From positions 4,322,940 to 4,386,939 of the forward strand of contig JAKSZU010000016.1 of the NCBI GenBank assembly GCA_026018925.1: 64,000 bases of DNA. The letters run 5' to 3'. Within the stretch, counting starts at the first letter, position 1. Each line of letters opens with the position of its first letter. This document shows positions 32,401 to 42,732 of the stretch, piece after piece. The notes under the pieces are model-generated. The model was not told the origin of the DNA, made no database searches, and saw only the letters and a list, made by a program, of their open reading frames with translations. The position numbers and the translations under genes were made by a program. The stretch comes from Tupaia tana (Eukaryota > Chordata > Mammalia > Scandentia > Tupaiidae).

Positions 32401-32477
32401 GGGATCCAGTGCCTTAACCTCCATGTCACCTGCTGACCCCAGCCACTTACTTCTAAGGATCCTTCACTTTTATGCCA

Positions 32478-32720
32478 GTCAGTGATGTGGCCATTAAGGT
32501 AGCTGGATCTCACTTGGCCTACTATGCTGAGCCAAGGCTAGAAAAACACACCCGGGGTGAGTGTTTGCACGCGTGCCCAAAGATCCCAAGAGAATGGAGG
32601 AGAAACAATTGCAGTGCGGCCATCTCCCCAGGGAAACTTTCTCACTTTTCCTGTCTCTCTCTCTCTGTCTCTGGCAAGTGAGCAAATTAAACACGCCCTA
32701 TAGCAATTTAAAAAAAAATC
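32478..32720 (+). mobile_element. tRNA-SINE, C/L intermediate
   Basis: GTGATGTGGCCATTAAGGTA (head missing its first bases), AAAGATCCCAAGAGAATGGA body, ACACGCCCTATAGCAATTT end. Confidence 0.75.
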
Positions 32721-32945
32721 TTCCCCACCCACAAGGATTGCGGGTTGTCAAGGCTCTGGCTGTCAGATTCTGTCACTGCTTCACAGAAAGGCTTCACATC
32801 CCTGCCTCCTGCTCATGCTTGGCGACACTGCCTGAATGGCCCTGACTGTCCACCCTGCGGACCCAGGGAAACGGGGCTACTACCCACCGCTCCACACCAT
32901 CACTGGACTCGGCAGGATCCGGCGCAGAAGAGAGGGCTGTGTAGG

Positions 32946-32980
<35 letters not shown>

Positions 32981-33345
32981 AACAGGTGCTAGAGTTTCCA
33001 AGCCAAGGAGGCCCACATGCCCCCACCCCGGCTTCCCACAGCCACCCCAAGCTGCACTCAGTGCTCGCTTTGACGCTTTCGAGACCCTTTCCTCGCATGA
33101 GTGCTCTCGTGACATCATTTCAACCTGATGTCAATGACATGGAGCCAGAGGGAGTCATGTGATCTATTCGGGGTTCATTCTCCAGGACTCTGGGCCCTGT
33201 GTCACGCCAGGACGACCCTCAGCTCAGTCACTCTTGCATAATTTGTTCAACACGTGAATTGAGAACCATTTATGTGCCGACTTCCAGGGGCCTGTACAGA
33301 GCAGGAGACTGTGGTTCTTGGCTCCGGCTGACAGGCCTGTAAGCA
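32721..33345. other. Intergenic unique block with (CA)n
   Basis: CA run at 32949-32976. 33245-33310 may hold a MIR scrap (CATTTATGTGCCGACTTCC). Open frames on either side of the CA run are compositional. Confidence 0.5.
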
Positions 33346-33513
33346 GTAGTTCTCATACTGCAGCGTGCGCGGCGTCCCCGGTGGCTGGGTCCTGTCCTCG
33401 GAGTTGCCGATCCAGTAGGTCTAGGGTGAGGCCCCAAAATCTGACTTGCTACTGAGTTCCTGGGTAATGTCAGTGTTGCTGGGCCAGGGGTCATACTTTG
33501 AGAACCACTGCTG
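33346..33513 (+). mobile_element. MER5A-type hAT (Charlie) element, nearly full length
   Basis: Terminal inverted repeats CAGTAGTTCTCATA and TTTGAGAACCACTG bound about 168 bp. Internal GATCCAGTAGGTCTAGGGTG and GAGTTCCTGGGTAATGTCAG fit the MER5A consensus. Non-autonomous and ancient. Confidence 0.88.
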
Positions 33514-33880
33514 GGGGGCTGGCCACCGAGCCCGGTGGGTAAGGGATTCACAGCCCACATGGCCCACGGCAGTTTGAATCCCAGCCCTGGCGCTTGAAAA
33601 ACACACCAGGCATGTGTGCATGCCTGCCCCAAATCCTAACAGGGTGGAGAGGTGGAAGAGAAGGTGACAATGCTCTGTCACAGTAACCTTTCTTTCTCTT
33701 TTTCTTCCTTCCTTCTTCCTTTCCCTCCTTCCTTCTTCCTTTCCCTCCTTCCTTCTTTCCTTCCTTCCTTCCTTTCTTCCTTCCTCCCTTCCTCTCTCTC
33801 TCTCTGTCTCTGTCTCTGTCTCTCTCCCCATTTCTCTTCGGTGAGTGCATGTGCCCTCTGGCAATTTTTAAAAAACAGAG
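33514..33880 (+). mobile_element. tSINE-C with (TTCC)n expansion
   Basis: GGGGGCTGGCCACCGAGCCC head, AGTTTGAATCCCAGCCCTGG B box, CGGTGAGTGCATGTGCCCTC end and an A-rich tail. The CT tract between is stretched to more than 110 bp. Confidence 0.8.
33687..33800. repeat. (TTCC/TTCT)n tract inside a SINE
   Basis: CCTTCCTTCTTCCTTTCCCT-type repeats without purines. Confidence 0.95.
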
Positions 33881-34432
33881 AGAGAGGAGAGAGAACCAGT
33901 ATTCTAAGTCCACACAACAGGAGCATAACTGAAGATTCCGGCCCATAGGCAGAGTAGAGGGAAGGACTTCTAACCACCTGATCACAGCTTCTTCCCTAGG
34001 TCCTAGAGCAGCCCCTGGACGTGGTAGACACTCCGGAAACATCAGTTCCATGAGCAGGAGACCCGCATCGTGTATATAACGGGAGCCCAGGACGGGGCAA
34101 AGGACCCCTGCCCATGTTGAGGGACTAGGACGCCAGCGTCATGGAGAAGGGAACGCTGGAGGGCGAGTAGGAATTTGTAATCAGAGAAGCGTGTTCTGGC
34201 CAGAGCACATGGCATGTGGCGTGCCAGGGTGTGCTTGTCACAAAGTATCTCCTACCTGGTCCCATTCTCTGCTTCTCCTCTGCCCACCGAGTGCCCGTTG
34301 CCCTGTTTCCTAAACATGCTGGTGACAAGATGACCCAGGATGCTGGCTAAGACACAGCCGTCAGGCCCGGCTATGTCTGCTGCTCAGAATCACGGACGGA
34401 GGGCCCGGGAACCTGGAGAGGAACTGCAATCT
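33881..34432. other. Intergenic, nothing recognised
   Basis: Unique sequence without gene signals. Confidence 0.45.
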
Positions 34433-34700
34433 GGGGACCAGCAGATGGAGTAGCGGTTGTGTCATTGGACTCTCACATGGCTGACTGTGGTTCCAGTCCC
34501 AGACCTAATGGCTTGAAACTCATGCTGGGCGTGTGTGTGTGCATGTCTAAGATCCTGGGAGGAGAATGGAGAGGGATTATAGTGTGGCTATCCGTCCTGG
34601 GGGGTGACTTCTCGTTTTCCCTCTCACTGTTTCTTTTTCTCTCCAGTGAGTGTATGTGCCCTCAGGCAAAAGCTTCTAAAATAAATAAATAAATAAATAC
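34433..34700 (+). mobile_element. tSINE-L, older copy
   Basis: GGGGACCAGCAGATGGAGTA head, GTGGTTCCAGTCCCAGACC B box, CCCTCAGGCAAAAGC end, AATAAATAAATAAATAAAT tail. Confidence 0.9.
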
Positions 34701-34730
34701 AGTCCAAAGGCTTTATTTTATATAGATGTA

Positions 34731-35225
34731 TTCATTTTCTGTTGCTCTGTGACAAATGTCACAGTGGCTTATGCAACAAGCATGTATTACGGCAGTTTCA
34801 GGAGTCAGGAGTCTGGGCACAGCCTAGGGTCCCCTGCTCAGGGCCGCCCGGGCCGCTGTGCAAGTGTCTGCAGGCTGTGGTCTCACTCACCTGGAGGCTC
34901 AGTGAGGGACGGGGCCACACACCCATTTGGTGTGTGCAGAATTTGCTCCCTGAGGGGCTGGCAGATGGCATGGTCGGTAAAGGCACTGGACTCTGCCTCA
35001 CCCACCACAGTTCGGGTCTTGGACCTGGTGGCTTGCTTAATTTGATCATTTTCTGATCAAATTAAAAAGCAATTATAATAAAGTTAAATAAAATAATTCT
35101 TTAAAAAAAAACTTGCTTCCTGGTGGCTGCGGCTTCTCAACTGCTGTCAGTTAAACTGCCCCTAGGCCCCAGGGACACCCGCCTCATTCCTGAGTGTGGC
35201 CTTCTCTGGAGGCAGGTCGTGACAT
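34731..35225 (-). mobile_element. MaLR (MLT1-like) LTR, split by a tSINE-S
   Basis: GATGTATTCATTTTCTGTTG, CTCTGTGACAAATGTCACAG, TGGCTTATGCAAC is the antisense start of an MLT1-type LTR. After the insertion the text resumes at GCTTCCTGGTGGCTGCGGCT. No retroviral coding sequence. Confidence 0.6.
34957..35112 (+). mobile_element. tSINE-S inside the LTR
   Basis: GGGGCTGGCAGATGGCATGG head, AGTTCGGGTCTTGGACC B box, TGATCAAATTAAAAAGC end. Flanked by TTTGCTCCCTG / CTTGCTTCCTG. Confidence 0.88.
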
Positions 35226-35540
35226 GAGAGTTTGCTCTTCCAGCCCAGCAGAGAGCTCTGCTCGTAGAGGCCCCTTCAATGGGATGCAGACACAGGACTT
35301 ACATCCGTCACCGCTGCCATATATCGGTGATTCAGGGCAAGTTCCAGGTTCTGCCCACACTCAGAGGAAGAGGTTTACTCACTTGTAAGTCCCTGGGGCT
35401 GGCTTTAGGGTCTTCTTCCATAGTGGTTGAGAAAAGGAAAGGTCCAAGGTGCTAATGGAAAGAAATATTCCTTCTTTTCTACCCTGTCCCTCACCTTCCT
35501 TTTTAAAAATACCTCTTTAATTTAATTTAATTTAATTTTA
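35226..35540. other. Intergenic, nothing recognised
   Basis: Unique. Ends in (TTTAA)n at about 35515-35537. Confidence 0.4.
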
Positions 35541-35777
35541 CTTTTGGAGAGGTTTTTGCTATAGGGTGCGTGCGCTCACCAGACAGAGAAACAGAAAGCG
35601 AGAAATCACACCCGGGGGCGATGGTCACACTGCAATCCCTCTCCATTCTCCTCTTAGGATCTTGGGCAAACATGCACATGCACATGATGTGAGTTTAAGC
35701 CACCAGGTCCGGGACTTGAACCGCAGTCAGCTACATGGGACTCCAGCGACATAGCCATTACGCCAACTGCTGGTCCT
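35541..35777 (-). mobile_element. tSINE-L
   Basis: TTTTGGAGAGGTTTTTGCTA to CGACATAGCCATTACGCCAA and CTGCTGGTCC. TTTTTAAAAATAC on the left and CCTTAAAAATACTTTTT on the right suggest the duplication. Confidence 0.92.
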
Positions 35778-35784
35778 TAAAAAT

Positions 35785-35952
35785 ACTTTTTAAAGAATTA
35801 TTTATTTAATTTTATTTATTTATTTACTTAAATAATTTGGCCAGAGAGACAGAGAGGGAAAGTGAGAAAATAAGCTGCCAGATCCAGGACTGGAACCATG
35901 GTCGGCCAAGTAGGAGTCCTAAGCCCTAACCACCATGCCACCTGTTGGCCCC
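35785..35952 (-). mobile_element. tSINE-S
   Basis: TTATTTATTTAATTTTATTT tail, AATTTGGCCAGAGAGACAGA, CCATGCCACCTGTTGGCCCC head. Confidence 0.9.
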
Positions 35953-36064
35953 ATCCTCATCTTGTAATCATCGTGTGTATATTGCCGTAAGACAGGAGTC
36001 AGCGGATTCTGGACGTAAATAGTCAAATAATACAGATATGTCACTATGTTTAAATAGTTTTAAT

Positions 36065-36545
36065 TGCCATGTGCACATGAGAAGAAAAGGAAGAGAGGAA
36101 GCTCCCCTCCTCCCTCACATGACCACCTTTTTGACTCCATTTCTCCATCCTGTCAGGATCTTGGGCACATGCGCACATGTGCCTGCCGTGTTTTTCTTTC
36201 TTCTTTCCTCTTTAAGAGAGATTTTTGTGATAGGAAACTCTCCAGAGACAGAGAGAGATGAGAAAGTGAGAAATCAGTCCCTGGGAGGATGGCCTTGCCC
36301 CAGTCACTCCTCCTCTGTTCTCCTCTTGGGATTTTGGACACGCAAGCGCATGCACCCAGCTTGAGTTTCAAGGTGCTAGGTCCAGGACTTGAACCATGGT
36401 CAGTTCAAGCGGGATTCCAGCACTGTAACCACCCTGCCACCTGCCGGCCCCTGCCTGTGGTGATTTTCAAGCTTCTAGTGCCATGATGAGAGCTGCCGTG
36501 GGCCATGTGGGATCTGGCTTCCAATGCACAGCACTACTGGCCGCG
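36065..36545 (-). mobile_element. tSINE-C interrupted by a tSINE-L
   Basis: Left part to 36191 has CCATTTCTCCATCCTGTCAG, GATCTTGGGCACATGCGC and TGCCTGCCGTG. After the insertion, TGCCTGTGGTGATTTTCAAG, CTTCTAGTGCCATGATGAGA and the GGGCCATGTGGGATCTGGC region complete it. Confidence 0.7.
36195..36450 (-). mobile_element. tSINE-L nested in the tSINE-C
   Basis: TTTAAGAGAGATTTTTGTGA tail to CACCCTGCCACCTGCCGGCCCC head. The target duplication is TGCCTGCCGTG / TGCCTGTGGTG. Confidence 0.87.
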
Positions 36546-36779
36546 CTGTGGCTGGACCCCATAGGAAGTGCGCCAGCCTTTGTGGGCCAGGTGGGTTCTG
36601 CTGCAAGGCTGAGCTGACCAGGCCTAAAAGCGGCCAGAGACCGCGGAACAGCCCAGCCTGCCAGGCTCCGGAACAGCTTCAAAGACACTGAAGTTTGAAT
36701 TTCAGTGATTTTTTTTTTTTTTTATGTCACTGTTTTCTTGTTTTGATTTCTTGCTCAACCATTTATAAATACATTAACT

Positions 36780-37037
36780 GGGGCCAGCATTTGGTGTGGT
36801 GGTTAAGGTGCTGGACTCCCTGTAGCCAACTGTGGTTTGAGTCCTAGACCCAGCAACTTGAAAACCATGCTGGGTATGTGTGCATGGGTGCCCAAATTCT
36901 GAAGAGGAGAATGGAGGCAAAAGGATTGCAGTGAGGCCATCCCCCCGAGGGGTGATTTCTCACTTTCCCTCTCTCAGTCTCTGTCTCTGTTTCTGGTGAG
37001 TGCATGTACCCCATGGCCAAAAAAAAAAAAAAAAATC
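36780..37037 (+). mobile_element. tSINE-L, older copy
   Basis: GGGGCCAGCATTTGGTGTGG head, TGTGGTTTGAGTCCTAGACC B box, CCCCATGGCCAAAAA end, A18 tail. Confidence 0.9.
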
Positions 37038-37254
37038 AACTTTAAAAAGTAGTGTTAACTATTCTCTTGGCTCAAGAGCCCTACAAAACCAGGTAGGGGG
37101 CAGGTTCCAGGGGCCGTGGTTGCTGCTCCTGCCCTAACCAGACAGCCCTGTTTTCTGGAGCAGGAGCCTGTCTGTCATGAGAAGGCAGGGCCATGCAGCA
37201 TGTGTGTACCTGCCTGGGTCACGCCCAGCACAGGCTCTGCACACGGCTGGTGCT

Positions 37255-37490
37255 CACTGATTTTTTCTTTTTATTACCAGGGCCTCATACTTGCCAGAGA
37301 GAGTGCAAGAGAGAGACAGAGACAGAGAGAGAGAGAGAGAGAGACACCCCCAACAGGGCCGGGTCGAATCCCTTTTCCTCCATTTCTTCTTCTCAAGATT
37401 TCAGTCACACCCACCTAGCTGGCATGTTTTCAAAGCCACTGGGCTGGGATCAGAATCAGGGTGGGTGATGTGGGATCCATCTCCCAGCGT
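37255..37490 (-). mobile_element. tRNA-SINE, diverged (L/D)
   Basis: TTGCCAGAGAGAGTGCAAGA, a GAGAGAGAGAGAGAGAGAC run, CACCCACCTAGCTGGCATG, TGGGCTGGGATCAGAATC. Head weak. Confidence 0.6.
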
Positions 37491-37544
37491 ACACTACTCT
37501 GCAGGGTCTGACCGTGTTGACCTTTTTTGCTTATTTGCGTGTTT

Positions 37545-37792
37545 TTCAAATTTTGCTATAGGGAACATGCATTCGCCAGAGACACACAGAGAGAAAGTGA
37601 GAAAGCATTCTCCAGGAGGGATGGCCACGTTGCAGTCCCTTCTCCACAATCCTCTTGGGGTTCTGGACATGCGCGTGCGTGTGCATGCACACGCACAGAC
37701 ACACACGTGTCCACCAGGTCTCCTAGCTGCTGGGTGTGGGGCTTAAACTGCATAGTCAGCCATGTGGGACCCAGGGCCTTGGCCGGCTGGCC
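37545..37792 (-). mobile_element. tSINE-L, older copy
   Basis: AATTTTGCTATAGGGAACAT to GGACCCAGGGCCTTGGCCGG. The GTGCGTGCGTG block has expanded into alternating purine/pyrimidine DNA. Confidence 0.87.
37675..37696. repeat. 22 bp palindrome of alternating purine/pyrimidine
   Basis: Perfect inverted repeat centred at GTGCATGCAC and extending through GCGT/ACGC on both sides. This composition favours Z-DNA or cruciform. Confidence 0.92.
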
Positions 37793-39065
37793 CAGCCGCT
37801 ACTACTGTAAACATAGGACCTTAGGAACCACAATGGCATCACCTGTAGACCGCGGTCTGAGGCGAGGATGAGACCACAGATGCACTAGGTTAAAACAGAC
37901 ATCCCAAGTGAGGGGTGTGGTAGTCCTCAGTGACTGCGGGTGACCTGCCTGCAGATGCCTACCGAGCTCCTGGGGGACCTGTGCTACCACAGACCCTGAG
38001 GGCACCGGGCAGTCCGAGGGGTGAGGCCTCTGCTCCACGGAGATGCTGGTCTTTTATGAGACAGCAACTTATTAAGAAATAACTACGTGACATATCAGAT
38101 GGCGGCAAGTGTTGGGGATAAAAGTAAAGGAAAAAGCACAGAGAGGGACGCGAAATCGCTGTTCTCTGCTGGGCATCAGGAGTGCAGAGGTGAGGTTGGA
38201 CGGAGGCCTGTAGGGAGAGAGGGAGGGAGCCAATAGACGCAGGGGGACGAACATTTCAGCCAGAGGGACCCACAGCCCCGGGGGACGCCTGGGTCGGGGT
38301 CGGCAGAGACCAGGGCTGCTGTGGAGAGTGGCCCCCCGAGGAAGCAGCAGGAAGCGTGTGGGAGGGTCCCTGGAAGTCACAAGCAGGACTCTGGTTTTGC
38401 CTCCAAGTAAGACAGAGCTCAGGGCTCTGAGCAGGGAGACCACACAGTCTGGCTCCCCCGCTCGCCCCGCCCCAGGGCAGGCCATCTGCTGTGGTCTGGT
38501 CAGCCCAGAGGTCTTGCTTCTGTGGGTTCTGGACCCGGGGCTGAGGGCCAGTGCGTCCTGCACCCCAGGAAACCTCCCGCTGGAAGCTGGGTGCAGCCTC
38601 CAGTGAGCGGGTGGCATTCGGAAGCATGAGAGCGTCTGAAACCTGAGATCTAGCATCACAGAGTAGCCTCCCCAATCTAGGGAGGAGGCTGGCAGGGCTG
38701 GGTGTGTGCTGCTCAGTGGGGGCAGCCCCTGCACAGGACGCAACGTCATCCCTGCTTCAGGCGGGCTGGGGTGGCGCTGTGGAGGCCCGCAGGCTGGTAT
38801 CCCGATGGGTCACCCGCTGACGAGGTCGGTCCCTCCTCTCTGACTCCACCAAAGCTGTCCTGACTCAGGAACTCTGGCCATATTGACCAGGTCAGGCCAA
38901 AAAGTGTGTGGTCCCAGTTACCGGCCTCAGTGCCTTTCCTCTTCACTGAATGAAACCGCTATGATAAAAGCCTTTAATGGCGGTGCATATCCGCTTACCA
39001 GACGTCTCTCAGGGTTGAGATTTATCTAGGCATGGGTGCAAGTCCTGAAGTAAATTCCTTTTCTT
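37793..39065. other. GC-rich intergenic block, nothing recognised
   Basis: 1.27 kb without SINEs. A 225-codon minus frame (38072-38749) overlaps other open frames on both strands and has no recognisable domain, so I leave it uncalled. Confidence 0.45.
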
Positions 39066-39230
39066 TTTTTTTCTTAAAGAATTATTGAATTATTATTATC
39101 ATTTTAATTCACCAGACACAGACAGAGAGAGATGGAAAGTGAGAAAGCAAGCCACCAGGTCCAGAACTCTAACCATGGTCGGCCACGTGGGAGTTCAGAG
39201 CCTCAGCCACCACACCGCCTGCTAGCCCCT
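39066..39230 (-). mobile_element. tSINE-S
   Basis: TTAAAGAATTATTGAATTAT tail, TCACCAGACACAGACAGAGA, CACACCGCCTGCTAGCCCC head. Confidence 0.88.
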
Positions 39231-39294
39231 ATTTTCTTTTTTCTAACCATTCGATGTTAAATATCCTCTGGGCAAGGAAAAGTTTCCTTATTTA

Positions 39295-39485
39295 AACAAC
39301 AACGTTTATCTATTTCTTTCTTTCATGAGAGAGAGAGATATCCTTGTCAGGGTCCCGATCATCCCCTGCCTCTCAGCCAGCCGGGACCACGGTGTGACTG
39401 CGGCTGTCTCAGGACTCAAACCTGGGCCTCTGCGTGGCTCCAGTGTCTTCAGCAGTGCCTCACCGCCATCTGGGCCACTGCGGCT
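39295..39485 (-). mobile_element. tSINE-D
   Basis: TTTATCTATTTCTTTCTTTC tail, GAGAGAGAGATATCCTTGTC, GACTCAAACCTGGGCCTCTG (B box, antisense), CTCACCGCCATCTGGGCC head. Confidence 0.65.
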
Positions 39486-39554
39486 GGGCCACCTTCACTT
39501 CTCAGCAAACACTCAACTTCCTCATCCTCTTCTATTCCTACCTCATTTTCCCTC

Positions 39555-39803
39555 ATTTGAACAATTTGCCAGAAGGTATATGGACTCACTAGAGAGAGAG
39601 GCAGAGAGATTGAAGGGAAAAAGCACCCCCCGTGGGGGAATGCTCACACCAGTCCCTTCTCCTTCATGTGTCCATCTCGTCAAGATTCAAGGAAGCCGCG
39701 CACATGTGCCTGGTGTGTGTTCTGAGCTGCTGGTCTGGGACTGAAGCCACGGTCACCTGTGAGGGACCTGACTCCTTTAACCAGTAGGCCACAGGGCCAG
39801 GCT
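39555..39803 (-). mobile_element. tSINE-C
   Basis: AATTTGCCAGAAGGTATATG, AAAAAGCACCCCCCGTGGGG, CTTTAACCAGTAGGCCACAG and GGCCAGGCTGG head. Confidence 0.78.
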
Positions 39804-41445
39804 GGTTATCTCATTTTCTCAGGGTATTATTTTTAGCATAAATCATATGAATAAGAAAAGACTTTCAGGATTTTATGTTCCTAGGAAGACCTTCTCCTCC
39901 TAGAAGGCATAAACTTCTACCCAGGCGAGAATCCCGTTCGAACACTGACATTCCGCAGACAGCAGCATGGCTCTGCGTCCATCTCCGGGTCCCCCTCCAG
40001 CCTCTCAAGGTCAGCAGTCCGCTCTCCCCAGACAACTTGACTCTGAACTTTGCTCTCAAAGACGAGGCTGCGATAACTGGCATGTACAGAGCGCCACGGG
40101 GGCCACTGCTCCGTGCCACCGGATTCTCCAAATCCGGCCTCAGGTGGAGCTGCACTACCAGAAGCTGAGTGACAGGTGCGCTGACCGGCTGCAGACGTGT
40201 CTCCAGTGGAGCTGTTTCACTCCCAGCAGCCGTGCTGCCCCCGACCCACCATGAAGGCTGGCCATCAGAGCTCGTCAACAAGCTCCCTGTTCTCTGGCTT
40301 TGAGGCCTGGGAGGGGGAGGGAGGGCCACATCTGACCGTGGGGGATCCCAGCAGAGGTGGGCGTTCTCTGCACGGAGTCCAGGCCTTTTCTGAGTGAGAT
40401 GGGCACTGTCAGCAGGGCAGTGGACACACCTGCCAGCGGCTTCCGGAGCTGGACACAGAGCGAGAGTGTGGTGGACACTCCGAGGACCGTCGGCAATGGA
40501 CTGCTTGAGGGGGGCTATGTTTGGCAAGTAGGGGTTGGATACATACAATCAGGGCATAGGGGTACACACGACCCCATCCTGTAATCGTCGGGGTGAGTCT
40601 GGTGCCGTTCGGATGACACTAGCCTTGAGGACACACGTTGACCAGAAGGAGGAAAGGACGTACCGGAGGAGGCCTGGCAGGGCCCACCCTGTCCTCTTCA
40701 ACCTCCTTCTGCTTTGAACCGAGTCGTTCCTGTACTTTTCACGTCCGATGACTGATCTCAGCTGACGGGGGGCTGGGGTGTCATTAAGTTTCCTGTCTCT
40801 CCCTTCCTTGTTTTCTCCCTTTTCCTTGTTGACTATCACTCTCGCCCCTACAATTCACATCAGCCCATGCTTCAGAGAGAAAGCACTGCTTTGTCTTGCC
40901 TTTAGTGTTGCCCAGCAGCTGGGGAGCTCTATGTGGCCCAGGTGCAGCTCCCTAAACCCAGCTCTGCCACTCGGTGCGCACTGAGGCCAGGCCATCCTCT
41001 CCCCCACCTCTCCACTGTGCACTCACTGCTTCCTTCACACATCGGGCTCCTGCTGAGCCCAGCCTCCTGATGGCTCTTGGGGACGAGCTGCGGAGAGTGA
41101 CTCCTGAAGGGTGAACAGTGAGTAGTACAGCCTCCCCCCTCCCAGGCTCAAGCCCACTTGGGAGCCAGTTCCTCCACCATGCACGTGGCTTCCAGCCGCC
41201 AACCCTCCGTCTGCCAGAGCCCTGCTGCCCACCATGGTTGCTGCCAGACACATGGAGCAGCTGAGCTCTGGAAATGCGGCTGGTCCGAGCAGAGATGTAC
41301 TGCACATGTAAAGTACACGCAGGACTGAGGACTTTGAAGCACAAACATGCGTGATCATACACACTACTGTTTCTGAAGCACTGATTACATGTTAAAATGA
41401 TAATATCAAATTCAATTTTAAAATAATAATACATATTGGGTTAAA
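39804..41445. other. Intergenic unique block
   Basis: 1.6 kb without SINEs, GC-moderate, with opposed open frames (for example minus 39865-40548) that lack any recognisable domain. No splice-flanked exon identified. Confidence 0.45.
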
Positions 41446-41458
41446 TAAGATATATCAT

Positions 41459-41930
41459 TGGGACCAGGAGGTGGCATGGTGGTTAAGGTGCTGGACTCTC
41501 CCATGTAGCCAATCATGGTTTGAGTCCCGGACCTGGTGGCTTGCTTTCTCACTTGCCCTTTCTCTCTCCCTGTGTCTCTCTCTGGTCAAATTAAAATAAA
41601 TGAGGGAACCAGCAGTTAGCGTAATGGCTATGTCGCTGGACTCCCACGTAGTCGACCGCGGTTCGTGTCCCGGACCCGATGGCTTAAAACTCACGCCGGG
41701 CGCATGTGCGTGCGTGCCCAAGATCCCGAGAGGAGAATGGAGGAGAAGGGATTGCGGCGTGACCATCCCCCCTGGGGGGTGATTTCTCGCTTTCTGTTCT
41801 CTATGTCTCTCTCTGTCTGTCTGGTGAGCGCACGCGCCCTACAGCGAAAACCTCTCCAAAAAAAAAAATTAAAATAAATGAACGAGTAAATAAAATTAAA
41901 TAAATAATTCTTTAAAAAAGATCTATCATT
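41459..41930 (+). mobile_element. tSINE-S interrupted by a young tSINE-L
   Basis: Left part 41459-41603 from TTGGGACCAGGAGGTGGCATGG to GGTCAAATTAAAATAAATGA. Right part 41867-41930 completes the AATAAAATTAAATAAATAAT tail. The outer flanks AAGATATATCATT and AAGATCTATCATT are its own target duplication. Confidence 0.93.
41604..41866 (+). mobile_element. tSINE-L, GGGAACC subfamily, nested, 15 bp duplication
   Basis: AATTAAAATAAATGA is duplicated exactly at 41589-41603 and 41867-41881. Head GGGAACCAGCAGTTAGCGTA, CGACCGCGGTTCGTGTCCCG, CCCTACAGCGAAAACC end, short A tail. One of the least decayed copies. Confidence 0.96.
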
Positions 41931-41943
41931 AAAAATAACTTCA

Positions 41944-42180
41944 AGGCTGGCCTTGTAGCCTAGTGGTTAAGGGAGCCAGATCCCATATAGTCCACTGAGA
42001 TTCTGGTCCTGGCTCTGGGGACTTCAGAAACTCTGGGTGCTTGTGCGTGTGTTTTAAATCTCAACAGAATAGAAAAGTGAAGGAGAAGGGATTGTGGTGA
42101 CCATAACCCATTGTGGAGGGGAGACTTTCTTCCTTTCCCTCTGTCTTTGTCTGTGAGTGCATGCAAGTTAAAAAAAATAT
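41944..42180 (+). mobile_element. tSINE-C
   Basis: AGGCTGGCCTTGTAGCCTAG head, GAGATTCTGGTCCTGGCTC (B box lost), GTGACCATAACCCATTGTGG body. Confidence 0.75.
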
Positions 42181-42189
42181 AAAAAATTT

Positions 42190-42432
42190 TTAGAGAGGTT
42201 TTTGCCTTAGGGGACATGAGCTCGCCAGAGGCAAAGAGACAGAAAGTGAGAAATCCCGCCCCCAGCCCCAGGGTATGGCCATACCACAGTCCCTCCTCAT
42301 TGTTCTCTTGGGATTCTGGCCACGCACGCGCAGGCATCCTGTGTGAGTTTAAGCTGCTGGGTCCCAGACGTGAACGGTGGTCAACCACGCCGGAGTCCAG
42401 CGACTTAGCTGTTATGTCATCTTCTGGTCCCG
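42190..42432 (-). mobile_element. tSINE-L
   Basis: TTTTTAGAGAGGTTTTTGCC to TTATGTCATCTTCTGGTCCC. AAATCCCGCCCCCAGCCCC replaces the usual AAATCACCCCCC. Confidence 0.88.
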
Positions 42433-42732
42433 ACCAGGCAGCTCTTGGAGGAGGAAGTTACAGACCGAGTGTAAAGTGCAGCACTTGTTATAAGAGAGGC
42501 GGACACAGCTGGCAGATGAACGGTCCAATTCTGTGAGATGGAACTTGTGCGAGGTTTGACATACAAGGCACGAAGGTGGCCTGGCTTCGTCCAGTTTATG
42601 GTGAGATGCTAGCTGAGGAATACATCAGTGGAAGGATATTCAGTATGGGCCATGAAATTTTATAAATTTACCTCAAGACACCAAAAAGTTTTGGAACTTA
42701 AAATCATGTAACATTAGGTTTTCAACAATTAT
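42433..42732. other. Intergenic, nothing recognised
   Basis: Unique 300 bp between two antisense SINEs. Confidence 0.4.

Larger units (their letters stand above)
31930..32440 (-). mobile_element. tSINE-L interrupted by another tSINE-L
   Basis: Body 31930-32102 ends GATGCAGTGCCTT. The head resumes 32403-32440 as GATCCAGTGCCTTAACCTCC, ATGTCACCTGCTGACCCC. The near-repeated 13-mer on each side is the target duplication of the inner element. Confidence 0.85.

Noticed and set aside
32096..32485. 129-codon + frame with a TH repeat
   Set aside because: It arises from a (CA)n run inside a nested SINE.
38072..38749. 225-codon minus frame
   Set aside because: No recognisable domain, overlapping open frames on both strands, no splice or promoter context.
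39865..40548. 227-codon minus frame
   Set aside because: Same situation: GC-moderate intergenic DNA with mirrored open frames and no identifiable product.
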